Assembly: GCA_964559125.1 (NCBI GenBank)
Contig: CAZLGW010000009.1
Coordinates: 124,001 to 188,000, forward strand
From: Ravibacter sp964559125
GTDB taxonomy: Bacteria > Bacteroidota > Bacteroidia > Cytophagales > Spirosomataceae
Length of the DNA: 64,000 nucleotides
Direction: 5' to 3'
The position numbers and the translations under genes are program-made. Below are positions 25,421 to 35,007 of this stretch, one piece after another (within the stretch, counting starts at the first letter, position 1; every line of letters begins with the position of its first letter). Below the pieces are notes generated by a model. It was not told the origin of the DNA. It ran no database searches and saw only the letters and a list, made by a program, of their open reading frames with translations.

Positions 25421-27130
25421 ATGCGTTTTCAAATGAAGCCGGCTGCTATAACACCCAACCAATCGAATCCGACTTTCCCGGCGATTGCTGTTATCACATT
25501 CCCTGTCGTGATCTGGCTTCTGGTGATCTTATATTTCGCAGAAAACATCCCCTGGTTTGACGATTTTGACCCTTTCCCCGACTTCCTGAGAAAATGGATC
25601 TTGTCTGACCAGGGATTTGAAAAGCTAGAGCTGATTTTCCAGCCGAATAACGAACACCGCATGATATGGGGCAAACTGGTTGCCCTGGCCTTTTACAAAC
25701 TGACCGGTCATCTCGATTTCAGGTTTTTACAGATTTCCTCCGCCTTTTTTACACTTGGCACGTTGCTCCTCTTCTGGAAAGCCTTCCGAAAGACCGGTTT
25801 ACCTATCCTGTTCTTTGCTCCTGTCCCTTTCTTTCTCTTTCATTTACAATACTACGGGACCTACCTTTGGGCAATTTGCGGAATGCAACACCAGCCCGTT
25901 GTTTTTTTTACGGCGTTAACATCCTACCTGCTGGGAAAAAAGCTATTCTGGCCGGCAGTATTAGCGGCTATCAGTACAAATTTTGCAATGGGCAACGGAA
26001 TTTTAGTCTGGGTTTCGGGTTTCGCCATTCTCTTATATCTCAAACAGCCCCGCCTTATCCTCATTTGGGTAATTATGTGTGCGGCCAATGTATACCTTTA
26101 CTTTTATGGCATGTCGCCTCAGGGGAATGAATCAAGCTTCGCCTTCCTGAGGCAGCACCCTCAACTCTCATTCATAGGCTTTTTCACTTTTCTCGGCGGC
26201 CTGTTCGACCTCTCGCCTGACAGGCATATCAATACCAGGAACATTGCTACGTTTATCGGTGGTTTTCTGGCCGGCATCTATGCTATATGGTGGGTAATTC
26301 GTTTTGTTCTTCTGAAATCCCGCCTACCAGGACCTTCTCCGGAAAAAATACAGGCAGACGGCTTCATAATCGGAATCCTGGTTTTTATTCTGGCCAACGC
26401 TTTTGTTATAGCCCTGCTAAGGCCGCGATTCGGAATGGACGTTATGCTGGTCAGCAATTACAAAATCTATCCCGGCCTGTTCTTCGCAGCGGTCTATTTT
26501 TCTATACTGCTATTGAAGCGCCCTCCGAAGGCAACCTTCAGAGCAGGTCTGGCTGTTGCTGTCGTACTCTGGACGGGCAGCCTGTTTATCTATTTCCCTA
26601 CAGTTAGGGAAAGAAGTTTTTATTTCCAGGTCAACGCCTATAACCAGAGTGAACATCAGTTTGGCCTCGGTTTTGAGCCTGGCTCTGAAGCTGCTGCATA
26701 TATCAGCCATCTGATCGGTTTCCTGTCGGAAAGGGATATTTACCATCTGCCGCAAAAGCTCGAAAACCAGCTGAACCTTATAAAAACAAAGCCTGCTGCC
26801 GGTTTAAATTCGCCATTCACCATCCACTCTGATCACGAATCGATAATCGTTCACATCCCTGACATGCCCCCACCGGCACTGTACGGCAAAATTCGCTTTT
26901 TCTATGTGTCATCCGGCGACAAAATATTCTTGTTCAAAGCGGAGCAGAATGCAAACCAGGGGCGAAATTTTCTCCAAAAATTCACCAATGGAACTTTTTT
27001 CTCTATATGGAAGAACATGCTTCCGGAAGGAACCTATCATGTAGGTTTTTACGACGATCGGCTCCGGTCTCATTTTTCCCTGGGCGAGATCACTATTCCC
27101 GGCGGACCAGCCGGCGCTGTACCTGATTAA
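25421..27130 (+). CDS. Polytopic membrane protein of unknown function
   Basis: A 569-residue protein. About ten membrane helices span residues 20-400. After helix 1 there is an acidic WFDDFDPFPDF motif and later NEHRMIWGKL. The C-terminal 170 residues are non-membrane and end ITIPGGPAG. The acidic loop after helix 1 again recalls GT-C enzymes, and the gene follows a GtrB-like transferase and another polytopic protein with only 30 bases between. No family is recognised with confidence. Two ATGs (25421 and 25433) are possible starts. Confidence 0.6.
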   Translation: MRFQMKPAAITPNQSNPTFPAIAVITFPVVIWLLVILYFAENIPWFDDFDPFPDFLRKWILSDQGFEKLELIFQPNNEHRMIWGKLVALAFYKLTGHLDFRFLQISSAFFTLGTLLLFWKAFRKTGLPILFFAPVPFFLFHLQYYGTYLWAICGMQHQPVVFFTALTSYLLGKKLFWPAVLAAISTNFAMGNGILVWVSGFAILLYLKQPRLILIWVIMCAANVYLYFYGMSPQGNESSFAFLRQHPQLSFIGFFTFLGGLFDLSPDRHINTRNIATFIGGFLAGIYAIWWVIRFVLLKSRLPGPSPEKIQADGFIIGILVFILANAFVIALLRPRFGMDVMLVSNYKIYPGLFFAAVYFSILLLKRPPKATFRAGLAVAVVLWTGSLFIYFPTVRERSFYFQVNAYNQSEHQFGLGFEPGSEAAAYISHLIGFLSERDIYHLPQKLENQLNLIKTKPAAGLNSPFTIHSDHESIIVHIPDMPPPALYGKIRFFYVSSGDKIFLFKAEQNANQGRNFLQKFTNGTFFSIWKNMLPEGTYHVGFYDDRLRSHFSLGEITIPGGPAGAVPD

Positions 27131-27162
27131 TTATCCGTTAAGCCAACTTATCACGAACCTGA

Positions 27163-27771
27163 TTGCACTTTTCCCTGATCACCGATTTCATTCCGCCGGC
27201 CTCTGCTGCTTACTGTGCAGAGTTGTATAAAAGGTATGATTTTGAGTTCAGGCTGGCGCGCCCGCGTAAAACGAGACTGGGCGATTTTACCTGCAGGCCG
27301 GGAACCCGCCCCGCTATTACAGTCAACCGTAATCTGAATCCTTCCGCTTTTCTGATCACTTTCCTGCACGAAGTCGCCCACTGTGCGGTGTACAGGCGAT
27401 ACAGGAAAAGAGTAGCACCGCACGGAGCCGAATGGAAAGCATGCTTCCGTGAAATATTGCAACCTGTTCTTTCTCCTGAATTTTTCCCGGCTGAAGTCCT
27501 GCCGGCCCTGAAAAAATACGCACTCAACCCCAAGGCGACCACCTCGGGGGACATTGCCCTGGCTGAAGCCCTGAAAAAATTCGATCCGCAGCATGACGTG
27601 CCCGGCAACAAAAAGGTATTGAAACATCTGGAAGAAGGCAGTTTATTCGTTTTTAACGGAAGAGGGTTCAGGAAAGGACCGCTACGCCGGACCCGTATAC
27701 TGTGCACGGAAGTATCCTCGAAAAGAAAATATACCATAGCTGCGCATGCCCTGGTTGAAGAACAACATTAG
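27163..27771 (+). CDS. SprT-like metalloprotease-domain protein
   Basis: A 202-residue protein. The HExxH-type site appears as FLHEVAHCAV, with a third ligand likely in HGAEWKACF. Upstream, RKTRLGDFTCRPGTRP is a family signature of Bacteroidota SprT-like proteins. In SPRTN-like eukaryotic enzymes this fold cleaves DNA-protein crosslinks; the bacterial role is uncertain. The start is read as TTG at 27163, as no ATG lies in frame before the domain. The gene overlaps porU by 26 bases. Confidence 0.85.
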   Translation: MHFSLITDFIPPASAAYCAELYKRYDFEFRLARPRKTRLGDFTCRPGTRPAITVNRNLNPSAFLITFLHEVAHCAVYRRYRKRVAPHGAEWKACFREILQPVLSPEFFPAEVLPALKKYALNPKATTSGDIALAEALKKFDPQHDVPGNKKVLKHLEEGSLFVFNGRGFRKGPLRRTRILCTEVSSKRKYTIAAHALVEEQH

Positions 27772-30700
27772 ACTGACTTCAGTAAAGCTGGCTTTTGTCT
27801 GTTGCTTTACCTGGGGCCTGGCTTTAACCGGCGCTTCTTCGCAATCCTCTTCCGTACTCTCGCAGGGAAGTTGGTATAAGATCGGAGTTACGGGAACAGG
27901 AATCTACAAACTGGATGCTGCCTGGTTCAGCGCTATGGGAATCGACCTGAAATCAGTGCAGCCCGGCCGTATCAGCCTTTATGGCAACGGTAGCGGGATC
28001 CTTCCCCAATCCAACGATACAGCGCGTCCTGCAGACCTGCTGCCCAATGCCGTATGGGTAGATACGCGCAGCGACGGTAGTCCGGAAGCCGTTTACTTTT
28101 ACGGCGAAGGGCCGGCGGTAGTGAGCTTTGAGCAGTCGTCGAAGCGCTACAGGCACGAAGTAAATCCTTATGCCGATACGACCTACTATTTTCTTACGCT
28201 TAACGATACTCCGGCGTTACGTATAGAAACATATAATCCGCCTGTCCCGACTTCTTATGAAGTAGTCGATACCTTTGAAAACTATTGGTTTTATGAAAAA
28301 GAAGCCGTCAACCTGCTTAAATCAGGACGGGAATGGTGGGGAGATTACCTGGGCACCGTTCCGTCATTGAATCTTGAACCTGAGTTCCCCGGGCTTATTG
28401 CCGGCACAAAAGCACTGCTGAGCTTCCGCGCCATCGCTTCGGCCCAGACTTCTACCCGTTTCGTCTGGCAGGTCGACGGCGCCGCTGTCGGCGAGCAGAC
28501 GGCCGGAACCGTTTCCACCTATCGCTACGACCTGAAAGCTCAGAAGGCTGAAGCTGATTTTGAATTTACCACGGGGACCGGTCAGGCGGAAAAATTAAAG
28601 CTGAACGTTACCTATGATAAAAACGGGCAGGCTGGTGCAAGCGCTTACCTTGACTATGTAAGCCTGCAGATCAGATGCAGGCTGAAGCAGTACGACACCC
28701 CGACCGTCTTTCGTATCCCGCCTGATACAGAGGGCAGCCGGGTCCTGGAATTCGGATCGGCAGACAACGGGTTTATCCTCTGGGACATTACCGATCCTTT
28801 GAAACCCGTCAATTGCGTTCTTCAGAAAGCAGGTAACGGAAGCTCGTGGCTGGTGCCGCTGGTATCCGGCGCGGCGCGCAGTTATATCGGCTTCACAAAA
28901 GAGCAGGCGGTTTCCCCTCAGTCGGCAAGAAAAATCCCAAATCAGGATATCCATGCACAGCCCTCACCCGATATGATTATCGTCACTGCCCACGAATGGG
29001 CCGACGAGGCGGAGAGGCTTGCCTCCTTCAGGCAAAGCAACGATGATCTTGAGGTACTAACCGTCACAATAGAGGAAGTATTCAACGAATTCAGCGGCGG
29101 CAAACCTGACGTGACGGCCATCAGGGACCTCTGCAGGCATTTTTACGGATCAGGCCGCCTGAAATACCTCCTGTTGTTCGGAGACGCCACATACGATTTC
29201 CGGAACAAGAAAGGAGACGGAACAGACCCGCAATTCTATTCCCGGATACCTTCCTACCAAAGCAGGGAATCGCTCCATCCGGTATACACTTTCGCTTCCG
29301 ACGACTATTTTGGCTTTCTGACCGACGGTTCGGGCGAGTGGAAAGAAGACGCTTCCGGAGACCACCTGCTGCAGATAGGGATCGGCAGGCTTCCCGTAAA
29401 AAGCAGGGAGGAGGCCAGGAGGGTCACCGATAAGCTGATTGACTACGCATCCGGATCAGTCAGAGGAAAATGGCGTAATCGTATCGCTTTTGTAGCCGAC
29501 AACGGCGATAACAATATACACCAGGAACATGCCGATCAACTCGCCGGGCTCGTTACTGGAAGCTTTTTACCTTCAAGGATCTTCATTGACGAATACCCAC
29601 TCACGGCTACCAGCCTGGGTAACCGCGCTCCTGCCGTCAACAGTGAGATCAGGAGAAAGGTAAATGAAGGCTCGCTGATACTCAACTTTACGGGCCACGG
29701 CGACGAATCGGGCTGGACAGACGAAAAGATATTTACGCTGGCCGATATACAGGCTTTGCATGGGTATGGCAACATGCCGCTTTTTGTAACTGCCACCTGC
29801 GAATTCGGGCGATATGACGACCCCTCTGTCGTTTCCGGGGCCGAATTGTTACTCCTTAGCCCCCGGGGGGCTGCCATAGGGGCTATGACAACTACACGGC
29901 CTGTTTTTTCCAGTACCAATTTTTCGATCAACCAGGCTTTCTATAACGCGATCAACCAGGGACTCACCAGGCTGGGCGATATTGTGAAGACCACTAAAAA
30001 CAACAGCCTGGCGGGCGCTCTTAACCGGAATTTCGTATTACTGGGCGACCCTTCCATGAAGCTTGCCATCCCCAAGTCGTCCATACGGTGGACGTCCGTG
30101 CCTGATACGCTGCACGCCTCGGAAAAAATCAGCCTCAAAGGGGAAATTTACGATCCCGCAAGCGGAACGACCGACATCAACTTCACCGGGACCGCCTACG
30201 TTTCCGTATACGACAAGCCGGTGCAGTTCAAAACCCTCGGAGCAGCAGGCCCCGCAGCTACTTACGAAGAATACCGTAATAAGATATTTGAAGGAATGGT
30301 AAGTATCTCAAACGGGAAATTCGAGGTAAATTTTGTCGCTCCGGCAGAAGAAACGGCCGGCTTCCGGAAAGGGTTCGTGAGTGTGTATGCGCATACGGAG
30401 GATAACCAGCTCGACGCTTCCGGCCGGCTGGAACCCCTTTTCGGCCCTCCGGCCAGGCTACCGGATCCTGATAAAAATGCACCAGTGATTAACGCCTTTC
30501 TAAATACCGGGTCTTTTCAGGACGGGGATGTCCTCGATGCTTTTCCCACACTTTACGCAGACATCAGTGACGATAGCGGTATCCGAATCTCCGGAGCTCC
30601 CGAAACATGCGGGATGACGGCCGTTCTCAACGACACCCTGGCGCTTCCCGTATCTGATTACTATTCATCCGACCTGGATTCATACCTGACCGGTAAGATC

Positions 30701-31120
30701 ACAATGCCTCTGGATATCGCAGAAGAAGGCGACTATTCCCTGGTGATCAGCTTCTGCGATATTGATGGGAATTCTGCCCGGAAAACGATCAGGTTTAAGA
30801 TCCGGAAGAGCGGATCTGTAAAAATCCGCTCTTCCGTTGTGTTCCCCAACCCGTTTACGGACAATGTCTCCTACCGCATAGAACACAACCGCGCCGGGCA
30901 CGACCTGGAAGTCGGCTTCAGGCTGTTTACCAGGACCGGCCAGCTCATCTTTTCCGACCGCCACACGCACTACAACGCTTCCGGTTCCATCGAATCCGGG
31001 ATTCCGCTTACAAACCAAATAAAACCTGAGCTGCAAATATACCTTTACGAGGTAACGCTACGTTCTTTACTGGATGGAACCACTCACAGAATAACAGGTA
31101 AGCTTATCCGCAGTCAGTGA
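27746..31120 (+). CDS. porU: T9SS sortase-like C-terminal signal peptidase PorU
   Basis: A 1124-residue C25-type peptidase. The N-terminal signal runs to about residue 33. The next 400 residues match the PorU prodomain (GSWYKIGVTGTGIYKL, RPADLLPNAVWV). The catalytic domain (about 410-770) has His651 in FTGHGDE and Cys685 in TATCEFGRYDD, the gingipain-like dyad. Beta-rich domains follow, with a C-terminal sorting-like domain near VVFPNPFTDNVSYRIE. PorU cleaves the C-terminal sorting domain from T9SS cargo at the outer membrane and attaches cargo to A-LPS; PorV brings cargo to it. porV is next downstream. The protein at 53993 carries the kind of sorting domain PorU would process. Confidence 0.95.
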   Translation: MPWLKNNIRLTSVKLAFVCCFTWGLALTGASSQSSSVLSQGSWYKIGVTGTGIYKLDAAWFSAMGIDLKSVQPGRISLYGNGSGILPQSNDTARPADLLPNAVWVDTRSDGSPEAVYFYGEGPAVVSFEQSSKRYRHEVNPYADTTYYFLTLNDTPALRIETYNPPVPTSYEVVDTFENYWFYEKEAVNLLKSGREWWGDYLGTVPSLNLEPEFPGLIAGTKALLSFRAIASAQTSTRFVWQVDGAAVGEQTAGTVSTYRYDLKAQKAEADFEFTTGTGQAEKLKLNVTYDKNGQAGASAYLDYVSLQIRCRLKQYDTPTVFRIPPDTEGSRVLEFGSADNGFILWDITDPLKPVNCVLQKAGNGSSWLVPLVSGAARSYIGFTKEQAVSPQSARKIPNQDIHAQPSPDMIIVTAHEWADEAERLASFRQSNDDLEVLTVTIEEVFNEFSGGKPDVTAIRDLCRHFYGSGRLKYLLLFGDATYDFRNKKGDGTDPQFYSRIPSYQSRESLHPVYTFASDDYFGFLTDGSGEWKEDASGDHLLQIGIGRLPVKSREEARRVTDKLIDYASGSVRGKWRNRIAFVADNGDNNIHQEHADQLAGLVTGSFLPSRIFIDEYPLTATSLGNRAPAVNSEIRRKVNEGSLILNFTGHGDESGWTDEKIFTLADIQALHGYGNMPLFVTATCEFGRYDDPSVVSGAELLLLSPRGAAIGAMTTTRPVFSSTNFSINQAFYNAINQGLTRLGDIVKTTKNNSLAGALNRNFVLLGDPSMKLAIPKSSIRWTSVPDTLHASEKISLKGEIYDPASGTTDINFTGTAYVSVYDKPVQFKTLGAAGPAATYEEYRNKIFEGMVSISNGKFEVNFVAPAEETAGFRKGFVSVYAHTEDNQLDASGRLEPLFGPPARLPDPDKNAPVINAFLNTGSFQDGDVLDAFPTLYADISDDSGIRISGAPETCGMTAVLNDTLALPVSDYYSSDLDSYLTGKITMPLDIAEEGDYSLVISFCDIDGNSARKTIRFKIRKSGSVKIRSSVVFPNPFTDNVSYRIEHNRAGHDLEVGFRLFTRTGQLIFSDRHTHYNASGSIESGIPLTNQIKPELQIYLYEVTLRSLLDGTTHRITGKLIRSQ

Positions 31121-31134
31121 AACAAATAAAAGAA

Positions 31135-31165
31135 TTGTAAAAATTTAATATTAACGCTATTTTCG
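31135..31165 (+). promoter_or_regulatory. Candidate promoter of porV
   Basis: TTG at 31135-31137 and TATTTTCG at 31158-31165 are 20 bases apart; the -7 box has C in place of the third T. It lies 64 bases before the porV start, within the porU-porV gap. Confidence 0.4.
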
Positions 31166-31228
31166 CAGCGGATTAATTCGCTGATATCCACAAGCCGGCA
31201 TTTATCGCCTATTGCAAAAGCACTTTAT

Positions 31229-32428
31229 ATGAAACGTATTTTAGCAGTACTATCCATCACCTTCCTACATCTTGGCTTATTTGCCCAAGCCGTCAATAAC
31301 TCAGACAAACCATCCGGCAGGATCCCCGGCGGTTCCACGCTTGCATTTTTGAATATTACACCGGATGCGAGAAGCGCAGCCCTGGGCGATGCAGGCGTAG
31401 CTGCCACACCCGACGCGAACGCTACTTTCTGGAATGCTTCCAAGCTTGCTTTTATCGAAGAAGATCTGGGGGGGGCACTGTCGGTCAGTCCCTGGCTTGG
31501 CGACCTTACCGACGATATGTTCATAGCCTACCTTACGGGTTTTAAGAAACTGGAGAAAGGGCAAACTATCGCTGCTTCCCTTCATTATATGAATAACGGT
31601 GAAATCGACCTGAGAGATAACGGGGGAACAGCGCTGGGAAATTTTAATTCCCGCGAGCTAGCTCTGTCGGGAACCTACAGCCGGCAACTCAGCAGCAAGC
31701 TCGCGCTTGGCCTGACCCTCAAATGGATCTACTCCAACCTGTCGGGCAACGTTGTTGGCTCCGGCTCTTCTATCAAGCCTGCCAATACAGCAGCCGGCGA
31801 CATCAGCCTTTATTACAACGACGGCTTCAAGGACGAAACAAGCGGGAAAGAATTCACCTATGGGCTAGGCTTTACTTTCTCCAATTTCGGAGGTAAGATC
31901 AGCTACGGAGATAACAGCTATTTCATCCCTACGTTTCTACGCCTCGGAGGCCGTATGACCATATCCGGCGACGGTATCCACAAATTCAATATTCTCGCCG
32001 ACCTCAACAAGCACATGGTGCCCACTCCGCCTTACCTGGAAAGATATGTGGATTCCGACGGCAACACCCGGACCAGGGTCCTCGGTGGAAGGGCTATGAA
32101 TGAGCTGGGCCTCATGAAAGGCGTTTTCGGGTCTTTCTCTGATGCCCCCGACGGTTTCAGCGAAGAGCTGTCCGAAATTTCTTATGCAACAGGTATCGAA
32201 TACTGGTACCATGATGTTTTTGCTGCCAGGGTAGGTTACTACGGGCAAAGTGAAAAGAAGCTCGGGCACAGCAACGTTACTTTTGGCCTGGGAGCGAAAT
32301 TCAAGAAGAAATTCAATGTAGACTTCGCTTACATGGTACCCCTTCGCCAGGGATCGCCGCTGGCGCAAACCTGGAGGCTTTCGCTGGCCATCGCCGTATT
32401 CAAGGCAACCGATGTTATAGAGAACTGA
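31229..32428 (+). CDS. porV: T9SS outer-membrane shuttle protein PorV
   Basis: A 399-residue FadL-like barrel. A signal peptide ends near AQAVNN. The hallmark region follows: GGSTLAFLNITPDARSAALG and DANATFWNASKLAF. The C-terminal strand ends in aromatic-rich sequence (WRLSLAIAVF). PorV binds cargo emerging from the SprA channel and hands it to PorU. The gene sits 108 bases after porU. Near residue 80 an uninterrupted run of eight G (31468-31475) encodes LGGA, a possible slippage site. A terminator hairpin closes it. Confidence 0.94.
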   Translation: MKRILAVLSITFLHLGLFAQAVNNSDKPSGRIPGGSTLAFLNITPDARSAALGDAGVAATPDANATFWNASKLAFIEEDLGGALSVSPWLGDLTDDMFIAYLTGFKKLEKGQTIAASLHYMNNGEIDLRDNGGTALGNFNSRELALSGTYSRQLSSKLALGLTLKWIYSNLSGNVVGSGSSIKPANTAAGDISLYYNDGFKDETSGKEFTYGLGFTFSNFGGKISYGDNSYFIPTFLRLGGRMTISGDGIHKFNILADLNKHMVPTPPYLERYVDSDGNTRTRVLGGRAMNELGLMKGVFGSFSDAPDGFSEELSEISYATGIEYWYHDVFAARVGYYGQSEKKLGHSNVTFGLGAKFKKKFNVDFAYMVPLRQGSPLAQTWRLSLAIAVFKATDVIEN

Positions 32429-32443
32429 TCCTGAAACTTTATT

Positions 32444-32491
32444 AAACAGGCGAATGACAGATAACAGCCGGTCATTCGCCTGTTTGCTTTT
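32444..32491 (+). terminator. Terminator of porV, abutting the M16 start
   Basis: A 15-base perfect stem (AAACAGGCGAATGAC with its complement at 32471-32485) encloses a 12-base loop and is followed by GCTTTT. The next start codon is at 32494, so the same structure lies in the 5' leader of the M16 gene. Confidence 0.8.
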
Positions 32492-32493
32492 AT

Positions 32494-33771
32494 ATGCCCG
32501 ACCGGAAAGCAATACCCTCGTACAAACCCATTACGTCCCCGGTAATACCCCGATCCGGTATGCTGCTATTGGACAACGGCACTCCCCTGCACTGGATCAG
32601 CACCGGCGAACAGGAAGCCATAAGGATTGAATGCCTGTTTCCCGCTTTATCCTGGCAGTATCCCCATCCGAAAATTTCTTTTTTCGGGGTAAAAATGCTG
32701 TTGGAAGGGACGGGCAGCAAAAGCTCGGCAGATATTGCCCGGACGCTAGACCTGTACGGTGCATTCACCGAAATTGTGCATACTCCCGACTACTACGGCC
32801 TGACCGTCTACACCATGCCCAAATTTCTTCCGCATGTGCTGCCGGTGGTTGCCGAAGTACTCAACGACGCCTCTTTTCCTCAAAAGGAATGGGACAACCT
32901 GCTGAATATCGTTTCCCAGCAATTGAAAGTCAACCAGGGGCAGAATTCGTGGCTGGCGGGGTCAAAATTCAAAGCTGCATTATTCGGTGAGAACTCCAGA
33001 TACGGATATTCCCAGAATGAGGCCGACCTGGAAAACCTTCAGATTGAAGAGGCAAAGGCGTTTTATGCTTCCTTCATCAGGGATTCTCCTTTTTACATCT
33101 TTGCCTCCGGAAAAGTCACTGATGCATCCGTAGAACTGATCAGCAAATACCTGGGTCGTCGTACGGTAGGCACTCCCCCTTTGCCGCCTCCGGCATCACC
33201 CCCCGGGCAGGCTCCGGTAGCAGCGGGAAGAATAGAGGTAAGTAAATCCGGCAGCAGCCAGTATACCCTGCGGATGGGCCGGAAAGTTCCCGGGCGTCTG
33301 CACCCCGGCTATTTTAAAGCGCTTGTAACCAACGAAGTGCTGGGCGGATATTTTGGCTCCAGGTTAATGAAAAATATAAGGGAGGAAAAAGGGCTTACCT
33401 ACGGGATCTCTTCCTACCTGCCCGCACTGCGCGATTCGGCCTACTTCATGATCGCTACCGACGTCAATAAGGATTCGCTCGGCGAACTCCTGGACGAAAT
33501 AAGAAAGGAGTTCGACATCTTACAGACACAAACAATCACGGACAAAGAACTTGAACGGGTAAAAAATGTCATGTCGGGAGAGTTTGCCAGATCATTGGGG
33601 ACCGCCTTCGAAATAGGCGATCTTCATCAGACGGCCGTCATCTGCGGCCTGCCCCTTTCTTTCTATGACACTTACCTGGATAATATCCGGGCAGTTACGA
33701 CCGAAGACGTGCAGCATGCAGCCTTTGATCTGTTTGATATAGAGCAGATGACAGAAGTTGTGGTGGGTTAA
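32494..33771 (+). CDS. M16 peptidase-like protein lacking the zinc site
   Basis: A 425-residue protein of the pitrilysin fold. The strand with the start LLLDNGTPLHWI and later GSRLMKNIREEKGLTYGI (R-Y type signature of M16 C-terminal halves) supports the family. Where active members have H-x-x-E-H, this protein reads FFGVKMLLEG, so histidines and glutamate are all replaced. It should be a non-catalytic partner subunit, as is common in bacterial M16 pairs. Its catalytic partner is not adjacent. The start at 32494 matches family N-termini, placing a terminator-like hairpin directly in the leader. Confidence 0.9.
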   Translation: MPDRKAIPSYKPITSPVIPRSGMLLLDNGTPLHWISTGEQEAIRIECLFPALSWQYPHPKISFFGVKMLLEGTGSKSSADIARTLDLYGAFTEIVHTPDYYGLTVYTMPKFLPHVLPVVAEVLNDASFPQKEWDNLLNIVSQQLKVNQGQNSWLAGSKFKAALFGENSRYGYSQNEADLENLQIEEAKAFYASFIRDSPFYIFASGKVTDASVELISKYLGRRTVGTPPLPPPASPPGQAPVAAGRIEVSKSGSSQYTLRMGRKVPGRLHPGYFKALVTNEVLGGYFGSRLMKNIREEKGLTYGISSYLPALRDSAYFMIATDVNKDSLGELLDEIRKEFDILQTQTITDKELERVKNVMSGEFARSLGTAFEIGDLHQTAVICGLPLSFYDTYLDNIRAVTTEDVQHAAFDLFDIEQMTEVVVG

Positions 33772-33858
33772 TAAAGTATATTTATATTCAGGGGGTCTTA
33801 TCCCAAAAGATCGTCAATAAAGGACAGAGGACGGTTTCAAACAGCAATTATCAGCAAA

Positions 33859-34536
33859 ATGACTCAGAGCAAAAAAGAAAGTATACTGGGAGCTTTACGG
33901 ACAGAAGGGATCCTACCCCTGTTCTATCATCCTGATCTATCGGTCGCAAAAGCAGTACTTAAAGCGACTTACGACGGTGGGAGCCGCGTATTCGAGTTTA
34001 CCAACCGGGGGGAAGGAGCAATAGATGTTTTCAGACCTCTTGTCGAATATGCCCACCGGGAGCTTCCCGGACTTTGGCTGGGGATAGGGACGGTTTACGA
34101 TCCGATCACGGCTAAAATCTTTATAGAAAGCGGTGCTGATTTCGTAGTACAGCCCATCTTCAATGCTGCTGTAGGCACAGTTTGCCAGGAAGCCGGTATT
34201 CCCTGGTTCCCGGGCGTTTCGACGCTTACCGAGATTTACAATGCCCGGCTGTCGGGAGCCGATGTCGTGAAGCTTTTTCCCGGCGATGTGCTCGGCTCCA
34301 AATTTATCAAAGCCATAAAAGGCCCTATGGCCGATGCCAGGATAGTAGTAACGGGAGGAGTGAAACCCACCTACGACAGCCTGAAAGAATGGTTTGATGC
34401 CGGAGCGTACGCAGTCGGGCTTGGCTCCAACCTTTTTCCAAAAGAACTGATCGAAGCCGGCGATTTTGAAAAGATTACCGGACTGGTCGAAAACAGTCTT
34501 TCGATAGCCCGGAATGTAAGGCAAAGCCACGCCTGA
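33859..34536 (+). CDS. 2-keto-3-deoxy-phosphogluconate aldolase-type enzyme
   Basis: A 225-residue class I aldolase. Family hallmarks are the N-terminal LPLFYHPDLSVAKAV, the glutamate region FEFTNRGEGA, GIGTVYDP, the Schiff-base lysine in VVKLFPGDV, and the phosphate loop VTGGVKP. It would cleave KDPG to pyruvate and glyceraldehyde 3-phosphate, or 4-hydroxy-2-oxoglutarate. No KDG kinase or uronate gene adjoins. Its stop codon directly abuts that of the convergent lipoprotein gene. Confidence 0.9.
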   Translation: MTQSKKESILGALRTEGILPLFYHPDLSVAKAVLKATYDGGSRVFEFTNRGEGAIDVFRPLVEYAHRELPGLWLGIGTVYDPITAKIFIESGADFVVQPIFNAAVGTVCQEAGIPWFPGVSTLTEIYNARLSGADVVKLFPGDVLGSKFIKAIKGPMADARIVVTGGVKPTYDSLKEWFDAGAYAVGLGSNLFPKELIEAGDFEKITGLVENSLSIARNVRQSHA

Positions 34537-34971
34537 TTATATGGGCGATATGGCTACGCCGACCCTGTAATCTTCCAGCTTCAGGTTCTTCCCTTCTTCC
34601 GGGAAAGGAAGAACCTGGTAGACGCGTAGCCCGTACTCGCTGTTATTAAGCTTAAATTTCTTCAGCTTATCTTTTTCCTTATTCGCATAAAAATGTGTCT
34701 CCACCCTGACCGAATCGGAATTATCGCGAACCAGGAAAGACAGCTCAACCCAGCCCTGATGTATACAAATCACGTTCCGGGGGCAACGCGAATCCCTTAC
34801 ATTTTTCAGAAATACCGTCACTGTGCCGGAAGACGTCCCCGGGAACTTCAGGCCGCTGCTGTTGTACTGCAGGGATTCTGTAGGCATAGACTGAAGGTCT
34901 AAATCGTCGGACTTACAACCTGCCAGGACGGCCATTGTCAATAATAGCACCCAAATCACGGTCGTTCTCAT
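34537..34971 (-). CDS. Small predicted lipoprotein
   Basis: A 144-residue protein with a lipoprotein signal (lipobox VLAGC, Cys about 19). The mature part is beta-rich: GTVTVFLKNVRDSRCPRNVICIHQGWVELSF has two cysteines likely bridged. No known family is recognised with confidence. It is probably anchored in the outer or inner membrane facing the periplasm. It converges on the aldolase gene with zero spacing. Confidence 0.75.
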   Translation of the reverse strand: MRTTVIWVLLLTMAVLAGCKSDDLDLQSMPTESLQYNSSGLKFPGTSSGTVTVFLKNVRDSRCPRNVICIHQGWVELSFLVRDNSDSVRVETHFYANKEKDKLKKFKLNNSEYGLRVYQVLPFPEEGKNLKLEDYRVGVAISPI

Positions 34972-35007
34972 TTCTCTCTTGCTGATGCTTTCGTTTCCTA
35001 ACTGGTA

